From contig JAEHCN010000007.1 of assembly GCA_020696395.1 (NCBI GenBank), forward strand, positions 1 to 32,747: DNA of 32,747 bases, read 5' to 3'. Every line of letters starts with the position of its first letter. The first letter of the stretch is position 1. The notes under the pieces are model-generated. The model was given only the letters and a program-made list of their open reading frames with translations. It made no database searches and was not told where the DNA came from. Below, in pieces: positions 1 through 8,504 of the stretch. The position numbers and the translations under genes were made by a program. This DNA comes from Thermoplasmata archaeon (lineage in GTDB: Archaea > Thermoplasmatota > Thermoplasmata > UBA10834).

Positions 1-806
1 ATCTCGCCCGAGTGGCTAGCCTGCTCCCAGTCGTCTATTATCACCCGTGCGTGCTTCAGTATCCCGGGGGACAGCTCCTGTTTGCCCGGAGCGTCCGCCC
101 CTATGCAGTTGATGTGGGTGCCCTCTCCGACCCACTCGTCCATGACTATCGGCGACCTGGAGGATGTCACCGTGACGACGATGTCGCATCCGGAGACGGC
201 GTCCTTGGCGGAGCCGACCGACCTGACCTTGCCGATCCTGTCCCCGTACACTCTTCTGAACTGCCTCGCGACGGCCTTGGATTTCTCCGGGTAGAGGTCG
301 AATATCCTCACCTCGTCGAAGCGCCCGTACTGCGTGATCAGAGCCAGCATCTGCGTCCTGGCCTGGTTCCCCGCTCCGATGATCCCGAGGACCTTTGGAT
401 TCGGGCGTGCGAGATATTTCGACGCTACCGCGCTGGCAGCTCCGGTCCTCATGTCCGTGATGTGAGTCGCGTCCATGACGGCTAGGGGCGCTCCTGTATG
501 AGGGTCTATCAGAACCAGAAGTCCCATGACGGTCCTTATGCCGTAGTTCTTGGAGTTCTGCGGGTGCACGTTGACGATCTTGACCGCCGAGACGTCCATG
601 TCCTCGACATACGAAGGCATGGTGCGCAGGTCACCATCGTATTTCTCGTAGAACAGGTAGGCCTTGGGCGGCATCTGCACCTTATCAAGTCCCTTGTGCT
701 TGAACGCGTCCTCGACGGCTCCAAGCACGTCCTCCATGGCAAGAAGTTTGATGACCTGCTTCCCCGTGAGGAGAAGGGTCTTCACCGGGGTATGATGTGC
801 GGACAT
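1..806 (-). CDS. Ornithine cyclodeaminase / alanine dehydrogenase family protein (3' end outside window)
   Basis: The minus strand is open from an ATG at 804-806 to the window edge, giving about 268 residues without a stop. The protein starts MSAHHTPVKTLLLTGKQV and carries the hallmarks of the ornithine cyclodeaminase/mu-crystallin family. These are a VKIVNVHPQNS substrate-site segment, DATHITDMRTGAASAVASKY, the Rossmann dinucleotide loop GIIGAGNQARTQ near residue 135, and the late motif GTHINCIGADAPGKQEL. Family members are NAD(P)-dependent and act on ornithine, alanine or related amino or imino acids; the substrate cannot be told here. No upstream in-frame ATG exists. A TATA-like box lies 41-46 bp before the ATG. 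Usual family length is about 320-330 residues, so roughly 50-60 C-terminal residues lie outside. It diverges from the GAF sensor gene at 1025. Confidence 0.9.
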   Translation of the reverse strand, partial: MSAHHTPVKTLLLTGKQVIKLLAMEDVLGAVEDAFKHKGLDKVQMPPKAYLFYEKYDGDLRTMPSYVEDMDVSAVKIVNVHPQNSKNYGIRTVMGLLVLIDPHTGAPLAVMDATHITDMRTGAASAVASKYLARPNPKVLGIIGAGNQARTQMLALITQYGRFDEVRIFDLYPEKSKAVARQFRRVYGDRIGKVRSVGSAKDAVSGCDIVVTVTSSRSPIVMDEWVGEGTHINCIGADAPGKQELSPGILKHARVIIDDWEQASHSGE

Positions 807-846
807 CACAATGCACGGCTCCGATGTTGCTCTATCGGATGCTGGG

Positions 847-852
847 ATATAA
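847..852 (-). promoter_or_regulatory. TATA-like box of the ornithine cyclodeaminase-family gene
   Basis: Minus-strand TTATAT centred about 44 bp before the ATG at 806. Archaeal spacing would place transcription start near 823, leaving a short leader. Confidence 0.45.
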
Positions 853-891
853 GGATATTCGACCTAAAGGATAATGGGATTACAGCGTCCA

Positions 892-944
892 GGCGGTCAT
901 AGACCTGTGGCCGGAAGGTCGCTACGCAGTCATAGTTGACCGCC
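892..944. repeat. Nested inverted repeats between divergent genes
   Basis: GGCGGTCA at 892-899 is matched by TGACCGCC at 937-944. Inside lies a second pair, GACCT (902-906) and AGGTC (916-920). It sits between the TATA boxes of two divergent genes, a position suited to a shared operator, but no regulator is known. Confidence 0.45.
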
Positions 945-960
945 GTTTCTGAGGAAACGG
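943..960. repeat. 7-bp hairpin before the GAF sensor promoter
   Basis: CCGTTTC-TGAG-GAAACGG forms a perfect 7-bp stem with a four-base loop. It abuts the AT-rich promoter stretch at 961 and overlaps the right arm of the preceding inverted repeat, so both could contribute to one regulatory site. Confidence 0.45.
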
Positions 961-978
961 ATTTATTCGAGGACTGTG

Positions 979-986
979 TATTATAC
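979..986 (+). promoter_or_regulatory. TATA-like box of the GAF sensor gene
   Basis: TATTATAC is centred about 42 bp before the ATG at 1025. An alternative TTTATT at 962-967 is further upstream. Either would leave a short leader. Confidence 0.4.
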
Positions 987-1024
987 CCGGTGAGATCCCG
1001 CCTCTCTGGGGAAGCTGGATTGTC

Positions 1025-3166
1025 ATGTCCGGAACCGGTGCATCAATGGACGAGTCCTTCAGGAACAGTGTTGTTGAGTATCTCAGGTCCAAGTCGGACA
1101 GTATAGTCGAGCTCTGGACGGCGGAGGTCACTTCGGCGCCGTACACGAGGATAGCCGACTTCTCCCTCCCGAAGGAGGTGCGCGCGGCCAGGCTGAGGTC
1201 GTGCCTGGAGGCCCTTCTTGAGCTGGCCGTCAAACCAGGAGACGCCCAAGCGAGGGGGCGCCTCAGGATCACTATCCGGAGCGAGCACATAAGGAGCGTG
1301 GGCCTCGTGAAGATCGTCTCGAACGACCACGCCCTGCGTAGGATTGTGCGTGATCTGATCAGAGAGCGGTTCGAGGCGGAGGAGGCCGATGAGGCGGAGC
1401 AGTTTCTGGAGAATGTCATCGACATGTGCGTCGAGGAGACTGTCATTCTGGTCGAGCAGCACATCGAGGCCCAGCGTACCCTCTCCAGGAGCGAGTGGGA
1501 TTCGAACGGCACGTTCTCGGACTCGGAGCAGATGTTCGCTTCCTTCTGTCGCATCACGATGGAGTACTTCGATGCGGACTTCGTAGCGTTGTTCAGGCTC
1601 AACAGGGGCGCGAAAGAACTCGCCTGCGTGTCATGCTTCGCGAAAGGGATCAGCCTGTCCAAGAATGCGAGGATACCTGTTTCCTCAGTCCCACTTGTCG
1701 ATATGGCTATCGCAGCGAACAAGCCTCTCTCCTGCCTCGACCGGGGCAGCGGGAGAGGAGAGAAGGTTAGACTCGTCGGCGGGGCGAGTTTCGAGCACTG
1801 CATGGTCGCCCCGTTGAGCATGCGGGGTGACGTGACCGGCATCCTGTTCATCGGCGACAATGGCCGTACGAACTATTTCACTCCAGAAGAGGTTAGCATG
1901 GCGGAGGATTTCTCGAAGCTCGTTGTCGGCGCCCTCGACAGCGCCGACACCCTCAGGATGCTGAGCTTCAGGTCACGGGCACAGAAGACGCTCATCGAGA
2001 CGGCTGCGAACATGCAGCAGGAGATTGACTCCGAGGAGATCTACAGGATACTCGCCACTAAGCTGCTCGAGCTGATTCCGAGCCACGAGGTTGCTTTCTA
2101 CGTGTTCGATTGGAAGCGGAATGTCGGAAACCCCGTCTACGCCACGGGTCCGTATGCGGACGAGATAATGGCGGACCGGGATTTCCCGACTGACGTGGGC
2201 GTCGTCGGCGTCGTCGGCAGGAGCAGGCGCGCGGAGATCGTGGCCGACGCGGAGCTTGACTCCCGCGCGGCAGTCATACCGGGCACTCCTGCGATTCACA
2301 CAGCTATGCTAGCGATACCTCTGCTGGGGAGAAAGGAGGTGCTCGGCGTCATAGAGCTGCAGAGGTACCTGCCGGAGGGCTTCGTCCAGGAGGAGCTCGA
2401 GATCGCGGTCATGTTCGCGAATCACGCGGCCGTCGCCCTGGAGAACGCCAGGCTGCTCAAGGAGATCACGAGGGTCAGAGACGAGGTCGAGCTCCACATG
2501 GACCTCCTCACGCACGATATCGCCAACTACAGCACCCCCCTCATGGGATATCTCGAGACCCTGAAGGGGCAGTCCGTGGCCAAACCGGTCGAGGAGACCG
2601 TCGAGAAGACCATCTCGCAGGTGGAGAATATATCGAGGATGGTCGACATGGTCAGGACGTTGGCGAAGCTGCGGAGCACCGCCCCACGCGAGCTGAAGCG
2701 TACGGACCTCAGAACCGCGATAGAACTGGCGGTGAACGTGGTCAAGAGCCAGATCGCGGGCGCGGGGATCGAGATGACCGTCGACCTGCCGGACGAGCCG
2801 ATGCCCGTCTTCGCGGATGAGCTGCTCCCGGAACTCTTCATCTGCCTGTTCTTCACCGCCGTCAAGCCTGAGAGGCACAAACAGGCGAAGTTGATTATCA
2901 AGGCCACATCCGTTGGAGACGGCCCGAAGCGCATGTGGTCCGTTCAGGTCACCCACCCCGGTAGGAGCATCCCCGACGAGTTGAAGAAGGAGATCATGAG
3001 GGTCGCCAAGGCGTCCAAGTCAGAGCTGTCAGGAGGATTCGGCATCGGGCTGGCATCTGCGAGAGGCATCGCCGAGAGGTACTCAGGAAGGATGTGGGTC
3101 TCCGATATCGACCCCAAGGACCCCGAGAAGGGTTGCGTGTTCAACCTCCGACTGCCCCAGCCATGA
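1025..3166 (+). CDS. GAF-GAF sensor histidine-kinase-like protein with degraded ATP site
   Basis: This 713-residue cytoplasmic sensor has no membrane segments. The N-terminal 150 residues are helical and unassigned. Two GAF-type domains follow (about 165-305 and 320-475), then a phospho-acceptor helix with LLTHDIANYSTPL, where His497 is the expected phosphorylated residue. A HATPase-like domain runs from about 595 to 713. The G2 box GGFGIGLA (670-677) is intact. The N box, normally with two Asn, reads ELFICLFFTAVK (603-614), and the G1 region reads VQVTHPGRSIP (640-650) in place of the usual DxGxG. Both altered segments bind Mg-ATP in active kinases. The protein may therefore be a pseudokinase, a signal-gated docking protein, or an atypical kinase. 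No response regulator gene is adjacent; the receiver-kinase at 4946 is the nearest signalling partner. Confidence 0.85.
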   Translation: MSGTGASMDESFRNSVVEYLRSKSDSIVELWTAEVTSAPYTRIADFSLPKEVRAARLRSCLEALLELAVKPGDAQARGRLRITIRSEHIRSVGLVKIVSNDHALRRIVRDLIRERFEAEEADEAEQFLENVIDMCVEETVILVEQHIEAQRTLSRSEWDSNGTFSDSEQMFASFCRITMEYFDADFVALFRLNRGAKELACVSCFAKGISLSKNARIPVSSVPLVDMAIAANKPLSCLDRGSGRGEKVRLVGGASFEHCMVAPLSMRGDVTGILFIGDNGRTNYFTPEEVSMAEDFSKLVVGALDSADTLRMLSFRSRAQKTLIETAANMQQEIDSEEIYRILATKLLELIPSHEVAFYVFDWKRNVGNPVYATGPYADEIMADRDFPTDVGVVGVVGRSRRAEIVADAELDSRAAVIPGTPAIHTAMLAIPLLGRKEVLGVIELQRYLPEGFVQEELEIAVMFANHAAVALENARLLKEITRVRDEVELHMDLLTHDIANYSTPLMGYLETLKGQSVAKPVEETVEKTISQVENISRMVDMVRTLAKLRSTAPRELKRTDLRTAIELAVNVVKSQIAGAGIEMTVDLPDEPMPVFADELLPELFICLFFTAVKPERHKQAKLIIKATSVGDGPKRMWSVQVTHPGRSIPDELKKEIMRVAKASKSELSGGFGIGLASARGIAERYSGRMWVSDIDPKDPEKGCVFNLRLPQP

Positions 3167-3236
3167 TGTGATAAGGGGCGTGGAGGCTATCGTCATTATC
3201 TAGTGCGTCGACGTTCGACAGGGCGAGGCGACAAGA

Positions 3237-3347
3237 GTGCCGCGACGTAAGTACGGAAGGTTGAGAAAGCCGATCCCCCCGGTACCCGAGGAGAAGTGCA
3301 GGTACTGCAGGCTCGGCATGAACTGTCCCGTGCACAAGAAGAAATGA
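3237..3347 (+). CDS. Small zinc-finger-like protein, 36 residues
   Basis: A GTG-initiated frame encodes MPRRKYGRLRKPIPPVPEEK followed by a compact metal site, CRYCRLGMNCPVHKKK. Cys21, Cys24, Cys30 and His33 could bind one zinc. The frame opens just after a TAG at 3201-3203 and has no other usual start, so the GTG is the only choice. A weak purine-rich stretch lies upstream. The very basic N-terminus and tail suggest nucleic-acid or ribosome contact, but this is inference. It lies between the GAF sensor stop and the promoter of the flavoprotein gene. The function is unknown; it could be a chance frame, though the metal-site pattern argues against that. Confidence 0.5.
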   Translation: MPRRKYGRLRKPIPPVPEEKCRYCRLGMNCPVHKKK

Positions 3348-3373
3348 TTGCTCGTCGCAGGATAAGGCCGAAG

Positions 3374-3379
3374 TTTATT
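3374..3379 (+). promoter_or_regulatory. TATA-like box of the flavoprotein gene
   Basis: TTTATT is centred 28 bp before the GTG at 3405, the spacing of a leaderless archaeal gene. It overlaps the upstream in-frame TTG at 3378, which is why that TTG was rejected as the start. Confidence 0.6.
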
Positions 3380-3404
3380 GTCGGGGGAGGCCGATTCCGT
3401 TCCC

Positions 3405-4820
3405 GTGGGATCAGGAACGAAGGAGTACGGGCTGATTGTCATCGGCTCCGGCGCGGGCATGAACGTCGTCGGCTCCGCCCTGGAGCGCGGGCTCAGGGTC
3501 GCCGTGGTCGAGGAGGGCCCTCTGGGCGGCACATGCCTGAATCGGGGCTGCATACCCTCCAAGGTGCTCATCCACGCGGCGGACGTGGTGCGCGAGGCTG
3601 AGCATGCCTCTGCCGTGGGCGTACATATGAGGCTCGACAAGGTCGATTTCCCCCTCCTGAAGAAGCGTATGTGGGACATCGTCCTGAGAGGAAGGAACGA
3701 GATGGAGCAAGGCGTCAAGGCAGCGAAAGACATCGACCTCTACGGCTCGATCGGCAGCTTCGTGTCCGATTTCACTATCGAAGCGGGAGGGGAGAGCATC
3801 AAGGCCCCCCGCATCGTGATAGCGTCAGGTGCTAGGTCGAGGATACCCGAGATTCCCGGCCTGGACGAGGTGGGATACCACACATACCGGACTGTGTTCG
3901 ACATCGAGGAACAGCCGGAGAGCGTGCTCATCCTCGGGGGAGGGTACATCGGCTGCGAGTTCGCGCACTTCTTCTCGGCGGTCGGCACCAAGGTGACCCT
4001 CGTCGGAAGGAACGCGGCCCTGTTGCCGAAGGAGGAGCCCGAGACGAGCGCGTTGGTCAAGAAGCGTCTCTCGAAGCACGTCGAGGTGCATACCGGCGCC
4101 GATGTGCTGTCCATCGAGGGCCGTCCACCCAGGGTCGGAGCGGAGATATCCACCGACGGCGGGAAGAGCGTCACGACCGTCGAGGCGCAGCACCTGCTCG
4201 TCGCGACCGGTGTGCGGCCCAACTCTGACTGGCTCAGGCCGGAGAACACCGGCGTCAGGACCGACGACCGCGGGTGGATACTCACGAACCAGTATCTTGA
4301 GACATCGAAGCCGAACATATTTGCTCTGGGGGATGCCCTCGGTCGGAACATGTATCGGCATACGGCGAACTACCAGGCCGGAGTGGTGGAGCACAATCTG
4401 TGGGCGGACAAGAAGCTCGCGATGGATCTTCACGCCGTCCCCCACGCTGTCTTCACCGACCCTCAGGTGGGCCAGGTGGGGATGACCGAGGAGGAGGCGA
4501 AGGCCCAGGGCAAGGTGCTCGTCGGCAAGGCCCGGTATAGCGGCACCGCGATGGGATACGCCTATGGCGACGACGAATCGTTCGTGAAGGTCGTCGTGGA
4601 GCATCCGACCCGGAGGATCCTCGGGGCGACGGTCGTCGGCCCGCAGGCGCCGGTCCTCGTGCAACAGGTGGTGAACCTCATGTCCTCAGGCGACCAGACA
4701 TATCTTCCGTTGGCAAGGGTGCAGATCATTCATCCAACGCTCACGGAAACCCTGGCCGCGGCGTTCAGTCAGCTGAGGCCTGTCAACTTCCAGGCCGAGC
4801 ATGTTCACCGTCACGACTGA
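3405..4820 (+). CDS. Dihydrolipoamide dehydrogenase-like pyridine nucleotide-disulfide oxidoreductase
   Basis: A 471-residue class I flavoprotein disulfide reductase. It starts MGSGTKEYGLIVIGSGAGMN, with the FAD-binding GxGxxx fold. The redox disulfide motif GGTCLNRGCIPSKVL follows, then the NAD(P) Rossmann loop ILGGGYIGCEF, a second FAD motif NIFALGDALG, and the dimer-domain catalytic dyad HPTLTE near the C-terminus. All catalytic residues of the lipoamide dehydrogenase/mercuric reductase group are present. The physiological disulfide is uncertain because no 2-oxoacid dehydrogenase, lipoyl protein or glycine-cleavage gene is nearby. GTG at 3405 is preferred over TTG at 3378 because of the TATA box position. 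A small hairpin follows the stop codon. Confidence 0.9.
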   Translation: MGSGTKEYGLIVIGSGAGMNVVGSALERGLRVAVVEEGPLGGTCLNRGCIPSKVLIHAADVVREAEHASAVGVHMRLDKVDFPLLKKRMWDIVLRGRNEMEQGVKAAKDIDLYGSIGSFVSDFTIEAGGESIKAPRIVIASGARSRIPEIPGLDEVGYHTYRTVFDIEEQPESVLILGGGYIGCEFAHFFSAVGTKVTLVGRNAALLPKEEPETSALVKKRLSKHVEVHTGADVLSIEGRPPRVGAEISTDGGKSVTTVEAQHLLVATGVRPNSDWLRPENTGVRTDDRGWILTNQYLETSKPNIFALGDALGRNMYRHTANYQAGVVEHNLWADKKLAMDLHAVPHAVFTDPQVGQVGMTEEEAKAQGKVLVGKARYSGTAMGYAYGDDESFVKVVVEHPTRRILGATVVGPQAPVLVQQVVNLMSSGDQTYLPLARVQIIHPTLTETLAAAFSQLRPVNFQAEHVHRHD

Positions 4821-4834
4821 CGTGGTCGGCCACG
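4821..4834 (+). terminator. Small hairpin after the flavoprotein gene
   Basis: CGTGG-TCGG-CCACG forms a 5-bp stem directly after the stop codon. There is no T-run, so a role in termination or 3' end protection is only a suggestion. Confidence 0.3.
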
Positions 4835-4879
4835 GTAACCCCTTGCACCTGGCGTGTTTGGAGCGTTCGGGCGTAGTAG

Positions 4880-4888
4880 ATATATATC
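4880..4888 (+). promoter_or_regulatory. TATA box of the receiver-PAS kinase gene
   Basis: ATATATATC is the most canonical TATA box near this gene. It predicts transcription start near 4910, three bases before an in-frame CTG at 4913 and well before the first usual start codon (GTG 4946). Confidence 0.65.
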
Positions 4889-4945
4889 GTCTTCACCAAT
4901 GTTATCGGAGTCCTGGACGGTGCCCAAACGATCAAAATCCTGCAC

Positions 4946-6724
4946 GTGGATGATGAGGAGTCTTTCCTCGAGGTAGCATCACATTTCATGCGTAAGGTGG
5001 GCGGCATGGAGGTGCACGGCACAACCTCTGTCCGTTCAGCCATGGATATGATGTCTGGGATTTCGTTCGATGTCATCGTGTCCGACTATCAGATGCCGGA
5101 GACGGACGGTATCGATTTCCTCAAGATGGTAAGAGCCAGGGACTCCGACATACCGTTCATCCTATTCACAGGGAAGGGTCGCGAGGACGTCGCGATCGAG
5201 GCACTGAACCAGGGTGCAGACTTCTACCTTCAGAAGGGCGGCGACCTCAGGTCGCAGTTCCACGAGCTCACCAGCATGATCTCCAAGGGGGTGGAGGGAC
5301 GGCGTTCCACCAGCGATCTAGTGGAGAGCCAGGAACGCTTCAGAGAGCTTGCCGACAGCATATCCGACTTGCTGGTCGGTTTGGACGACGATTTCCGGGT
5401 GACGTTCTGGAACAAGACAGCGGAGGAACTGCTTGGGGTCAAGTCGGCGGAGGCAATCGGAATGACGCCCTTCGACCTCGTCCCGGTGATCAAGGGCACT
5501 CCGGTCGAGGATGTGCTCAGGTCCGCGGCACGCAGCCGGACCATGGAGTCGGTGACGACCAATCTGCTTTCCGAGGATGGCGCGAGGATGTTCGAGGTCA
5601 GTGCCTATCCCGGCGTGGAGGGGCTGCTCGTCTTCGCCCGGGACATGACAGCTTCAGAGACTGCTAGTCGGCTGCTAGCAGAGAGCGAGGAGGCGTTCAG
5701 AGCACTTGCCGAAAACTCTCCTTATGCTGTAATCATCGGGGATGGAAAGGGCGGCCAGCTCTATGCGAACAGAAAGCTAGCGGAGTTGACCGGATACAGT
5801 GTCGACGAACTTCTCAAACTCAACGCCTTTGAGAAGCTGACGAGGCCAGAAGACGTGGAGGCCGTGGAAGAGCAGATGAGGAAACGCCTGGAGGACGGTT
5901 CTCCAGCCGAGGCACCGTACGAGAGGATTCTCCTACGCAAAGACGGCACTGAGGTGATTACGGAGCTGACGGCTACAACAATAATGTGGAAAGGTGAGAA
6001 GCGTCCTTTGGCTCTGATCCAGGACATCACCGAGCGCAAGAAGGCGGAGGAGGGGCTGCGGAAGGTCAACAAGAAGCTCAACCTTCTGGGGGGCATCACC
6101 CGGCATGACTCCCTGAACCAGCTGACCATCCTCAAGGGTTGGCTGACGACCGCGATCGAGCAGGAGGGCGATGATTCCGTCCGCGACATGTTGCTCAAGG
6201 TCGAGAAGGCCGCCGACTCCCTGAAGATGCACCTGGATTTCACATCGCGGTACAAGAATCTGGGTATGAAGAGACCCGCGTGGATGTCCCTCGCGGAGGC
6301 GGTTGCGAAGGTGACCGAAGGCCTCGGCCGACAGGGTATCTCGGTTAACACCGAGGTGGAGGACATCGAGGTATTCGCCGACCCCATGTTAGAGAACGTC
6401 TTCAGGAACCTCGTCAACAACTCCATCGCCCACGGTGGTGGCGACATGGACAGCATCTCCTTGTCGCTTGAGGAGGGAAAGGACGGCCTCGTGATCATCT
6501 ACGAGGACAACGGAGTGGGGATCCCGACCGATGAGAAGGCGAAGATATTCGCGGCGGGACACGGCAAACGGCACGGGTACGGGTTGTACCTGAGCTGGGA
6601 GGTGCTCTCCATAACGGACATGAGGCTGAAGGAGACCGGCATCCCCAAGAAGGGCGCCAGGTTCGAGATATTTGTACCTCCAGGCAACTACAGGAGACAG
6701 AGCGAAGCACCCGTCACTCCATGA
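4946..6724 (+). CDS. Receiver-PAS-PAS hybrid histidine kinase
   Basis: From GTG 4946 the protein has 592 residues. The receiver domain (to about 115) has the acidic pair DDEE, phospho-acceptor Asp47 in IVSDYQMPETDG, and FTGKGRED and YLQKGGD around the conserved Thr and Lys. Two PAS domains follow (about 135-245 and 250-365), then an archaeal-type H box TRHDSLNQLTILKGW (His387) and a complete HATPase domain with NLVNNSIAHGGG, EDNGVGIP and GKRHGYGLYLS. The protein is soluble. In-frame coding continues upstream of the GTG and reads GAQTIKILHV, which supplies the first beta strand of a receiver. The true start is therefore probably the CTG at 4913, which fits the TATA box. The 3' end overlaps the convergent ClC gene by 11 bp. 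Confidence 0.9.
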   Translation: MDDEESFLEVASHFMRKVGGMEVHGTTSVRSAMDMMSGISFDVIVSDYQMPETDGIDFLKMVRARDSDIPFILFTGKGREDVAIEALNQGADFYLQKGGDLRSQFHELTSMISKGVEGRRSTSDLVESQERFRELADSISDLLVGLDDDFRVTFWNKTAEELLGVKSAEAIGMTPFDLVPVIKGTPVEDVLRSAARSRTMESVTTNLLSEDGARMFEVSAYPGVEGLLVFARDMTASETASRLLAESEEAFRALAENSPYAVIIGDGKGGQLYANRKLAELTGYSVDELLKLNAFEKLTRPEDVEAVEEQMRKRLEDGSPAEAPYERILLRKDGTEVITELTATTIMWKGEKRPLALIQDITERKKAEEGLRKVNKKLNLLGGITRHDSLNQLTILKGWLTTAIEQEGDDSVRDMLLKVEKAADSLKMHLDFTSRYKNLGMKRPAWMSLAEAVAKVTEGLGRQGISVNTEVEDIEVFADPMLENVFRNLVNNSIAHGGGDMDSISLSLEEGKDGLVIIYEDNGVGIPTDEKAKIFAAGHGKRHGYGLYLSWEVLSITDMRLKETGIPKKGARFEIFVPPGNYRRQSEAPVTP

Positions 6725-8504
6725 GCCTGCCCTCGAGGGACTTCTCCGAGACCTCCTCTGAGAGCACGCTCCTGTACCGGTCGAGTATGGCCTCTCTGTA
6801 GAGCATGCCCACCAGCCTGTTCGGCTTGTTCGGGTCGACAACGGGTAGATGGCCGAACTTGCGGAGCACCATCCTCTCCAACGCGGTCTGCAAGGTCTCG
6901 TCGGGATATACTGTCACGACGCGTTTGGTCATCACATCCCTGACCAACGCGGTCCTCCTGTCGTTCTCGAACGCTCTTCTCACATCCGTCAGGGTGATGA
7001 CTCCTCTCAACGTTCCGTCCGAGGATATCACGGGGAAGCCCTTCCTTCCAGTGTACAGATGCATGTCGACCACCTTTCTCAGTGGCGTGTCGTCCTTGAC
7101 GGCGACATAGTCCACCGTCATAGCGTCCCTCACCCTGCCTGACTCGAGCACGTTGACCGACAGGTCCTGCACATACCTTATCCCCTGCTTGGCCAGCTTG
7201 GCGGTGTATATCGTCTCCTTGGACAGCAGGCTGCTGACGGCGTCACTCACAACGCAGGCGAACATCAGCGGGAGGATGATATCGTAGACGGAGGTCATCT
7301 CGAACAGTATCAGGATGGCCGTGAGCGTTGCCCTGCTCGTTGCGGCGAACAGTGCTGCCATGCCGACCATCGCGTAGGCACCGTAGTTCGCCGACTCGAA
7401 CGGAGACACCAGGTTCACGAAGATGCCGAAGGCGGCCCCGAGCATCGCCCCCAGGAACAGGGATGGGCCGAACAGTCCTGCGGACCCCCCCGACCCGAGG
7501 GTCAGCGATGTGGCCACCATCTTGACTATGACGAGCAGGCCGAGGAACAAGATCGCCATGACAGGCGCCGACGGCATCTCCATGGTGCCGTTCAGCACGT
7601 TCGTCACGGAGTCATATCCGACGCCCAACGCCTGCGGGAAGAACAGGGCGACCGCCCCGACGAGCGAAGCACCGATGACCGGTTTGAAGTACATCGGGAC
7701 CGAGATCGCGTCGAAAGCGTCTTCCAGCCTGTAGAACACCTTGATGAACAACACCCCCGCGAGACCTGCCAGAAGGCCGAGGCCGAGGTAGAATACCAGT
7801 TCGTACGGGTTCTCGAGCCGGTACTCGGCTACGATGGCGAAGGTCGGAGCGTCGCCCAGGTAATGGCGTGACGCCAGTGTGGCGAAGACCGACGACACGA
7901 TGAGCGGGACGAACGATCTGGTCTTGAACTCGAGGAGGAGCAGCTCGAGGGCGAACACCGCGCCTGCGATTGGCGTGTTGAACGTGGCAGCTATCGCCCC
8001 AGCCGCCCCGCATGCCACCATGATCCTCAGCTCGGCCCTCGTCAGCTTGAGCTTCTGCCCGACGACGGAGGCGAACGATGCGCCTATCTGGACGATCGGT
8101 CCCTCACGGCCGCCTGAGCCGCCCGATCCCAGTGTGAGGGCGGAGGCCAACGCCTTGAGCGCCGGCACCCGCGCCCTGAACCGCCCCCGGTTCGCGACCA
8201 CACCCCGCATGACGTCGGCGACGCCAGCGCCCTTCACCTCCGGTGCGAGCCAGTATATGATCACTCCGACGAACACCGCGCCGATTGCCGGCACGGCGAT
8301 GATCCATATGCCGAGAGAATTATCGAGCGGTGACCCGCCTATGAAGAATACTTCCTGGAACGCATCGATCATCCATCTGAAGACTATCGCGATGAACGCG
8401 CCGAAGACACCGATTATCGCTGCGAGCACGTTGAGCTTGCCGTACTCCCTAATGAACTCGCTGCGGATGTATCCCCGCAATGTCTTCTGGAACTCTCCGA
8501 ACAC
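6714..8504 (-). CDS. ClC-family chloride channel/transporter with C-terminal CBS pair
   Basis: A 596-residue integral membrane protein. Selectivity-filter motifs are visible: GSGGSGGREGPIVQIG, containing the gating Glu of the GxEGP class, then GSGGSAGLFGPSLFLGA (the GxFxP motif). About ten or more hydrophobic helices fill residues 20-430. Two CBS domains (about 455-575) follow, seen in RDAMTVDYVAVKDDTPLRKV and RDVMTKRVVTVYPDETLQT; such domains often sense adenine nucleotides. The gating Glu suggests a gated channel or H+/Cl- exchanger; which one cannot be read here. GTG 8504 is preceded by a strong Shine-Dalgarno sequence, GAGGAGGT, about 6 bp upstream, unlike most neighbours, which look leaderless. 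Confidence 0.93.
   Translation of the reverse strand: MFGEFQKTLRGYIRSEFIREYGKLNVLAAIIGVFGAFIAIVFRWMIDAFQEVFFIGGSPLDNSLGIWIIAVPAIGAVFVGVIIYWLAPEVKGAGVADVMRGVVANRGRFRARVPALKALASALTLGSGGSGGREGPIVQIGASFASVVGQKLKLTRAELRIMVACGAAGAIAATFNTPIAGAVFALELLLLEFKTRSFVPLIVSSVFATLASRHYLGDAPTFAIVAEYRLENPYELVFYLGLGLLAGLAGVLFIKVFYRLEDAFDAISVPMYFKPVIGASLVGAVALFFPQALGVGYDSVTNVLNGTMEMPSAPVMAILFLGLLVIVKMVATSLTLGSGGSAGLFGPSLFLGAMLGAAFGIFVNLVSPFESANYGAYAMVGMAALFAATSRATLTAILILFEMTSVYDIILPLMFACVVSDAVSSLLSKETIYTAKLAKQGIRYVQDLSVNVLESGRVRDAMTVDYVAVKDDTPLRKVVDMHLYTGRKGFPVISSDGTLRGVITLTDVRRAFENDRRTALVRDVMTKRVVTVYPDETLQTALERMVLRKFGHLPVVDPNKPNRLVGMLYREAILDRYRSVLSEEVSEKSLEGRLME

Noticed and set aside
12-902. Plus-strand open frames at 12-485, 82-294 and 498-902
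   Set aside because: They lie antisense to a clear ornithine cyclodeaminase-family gene on the minus strand and have no protein-like features.
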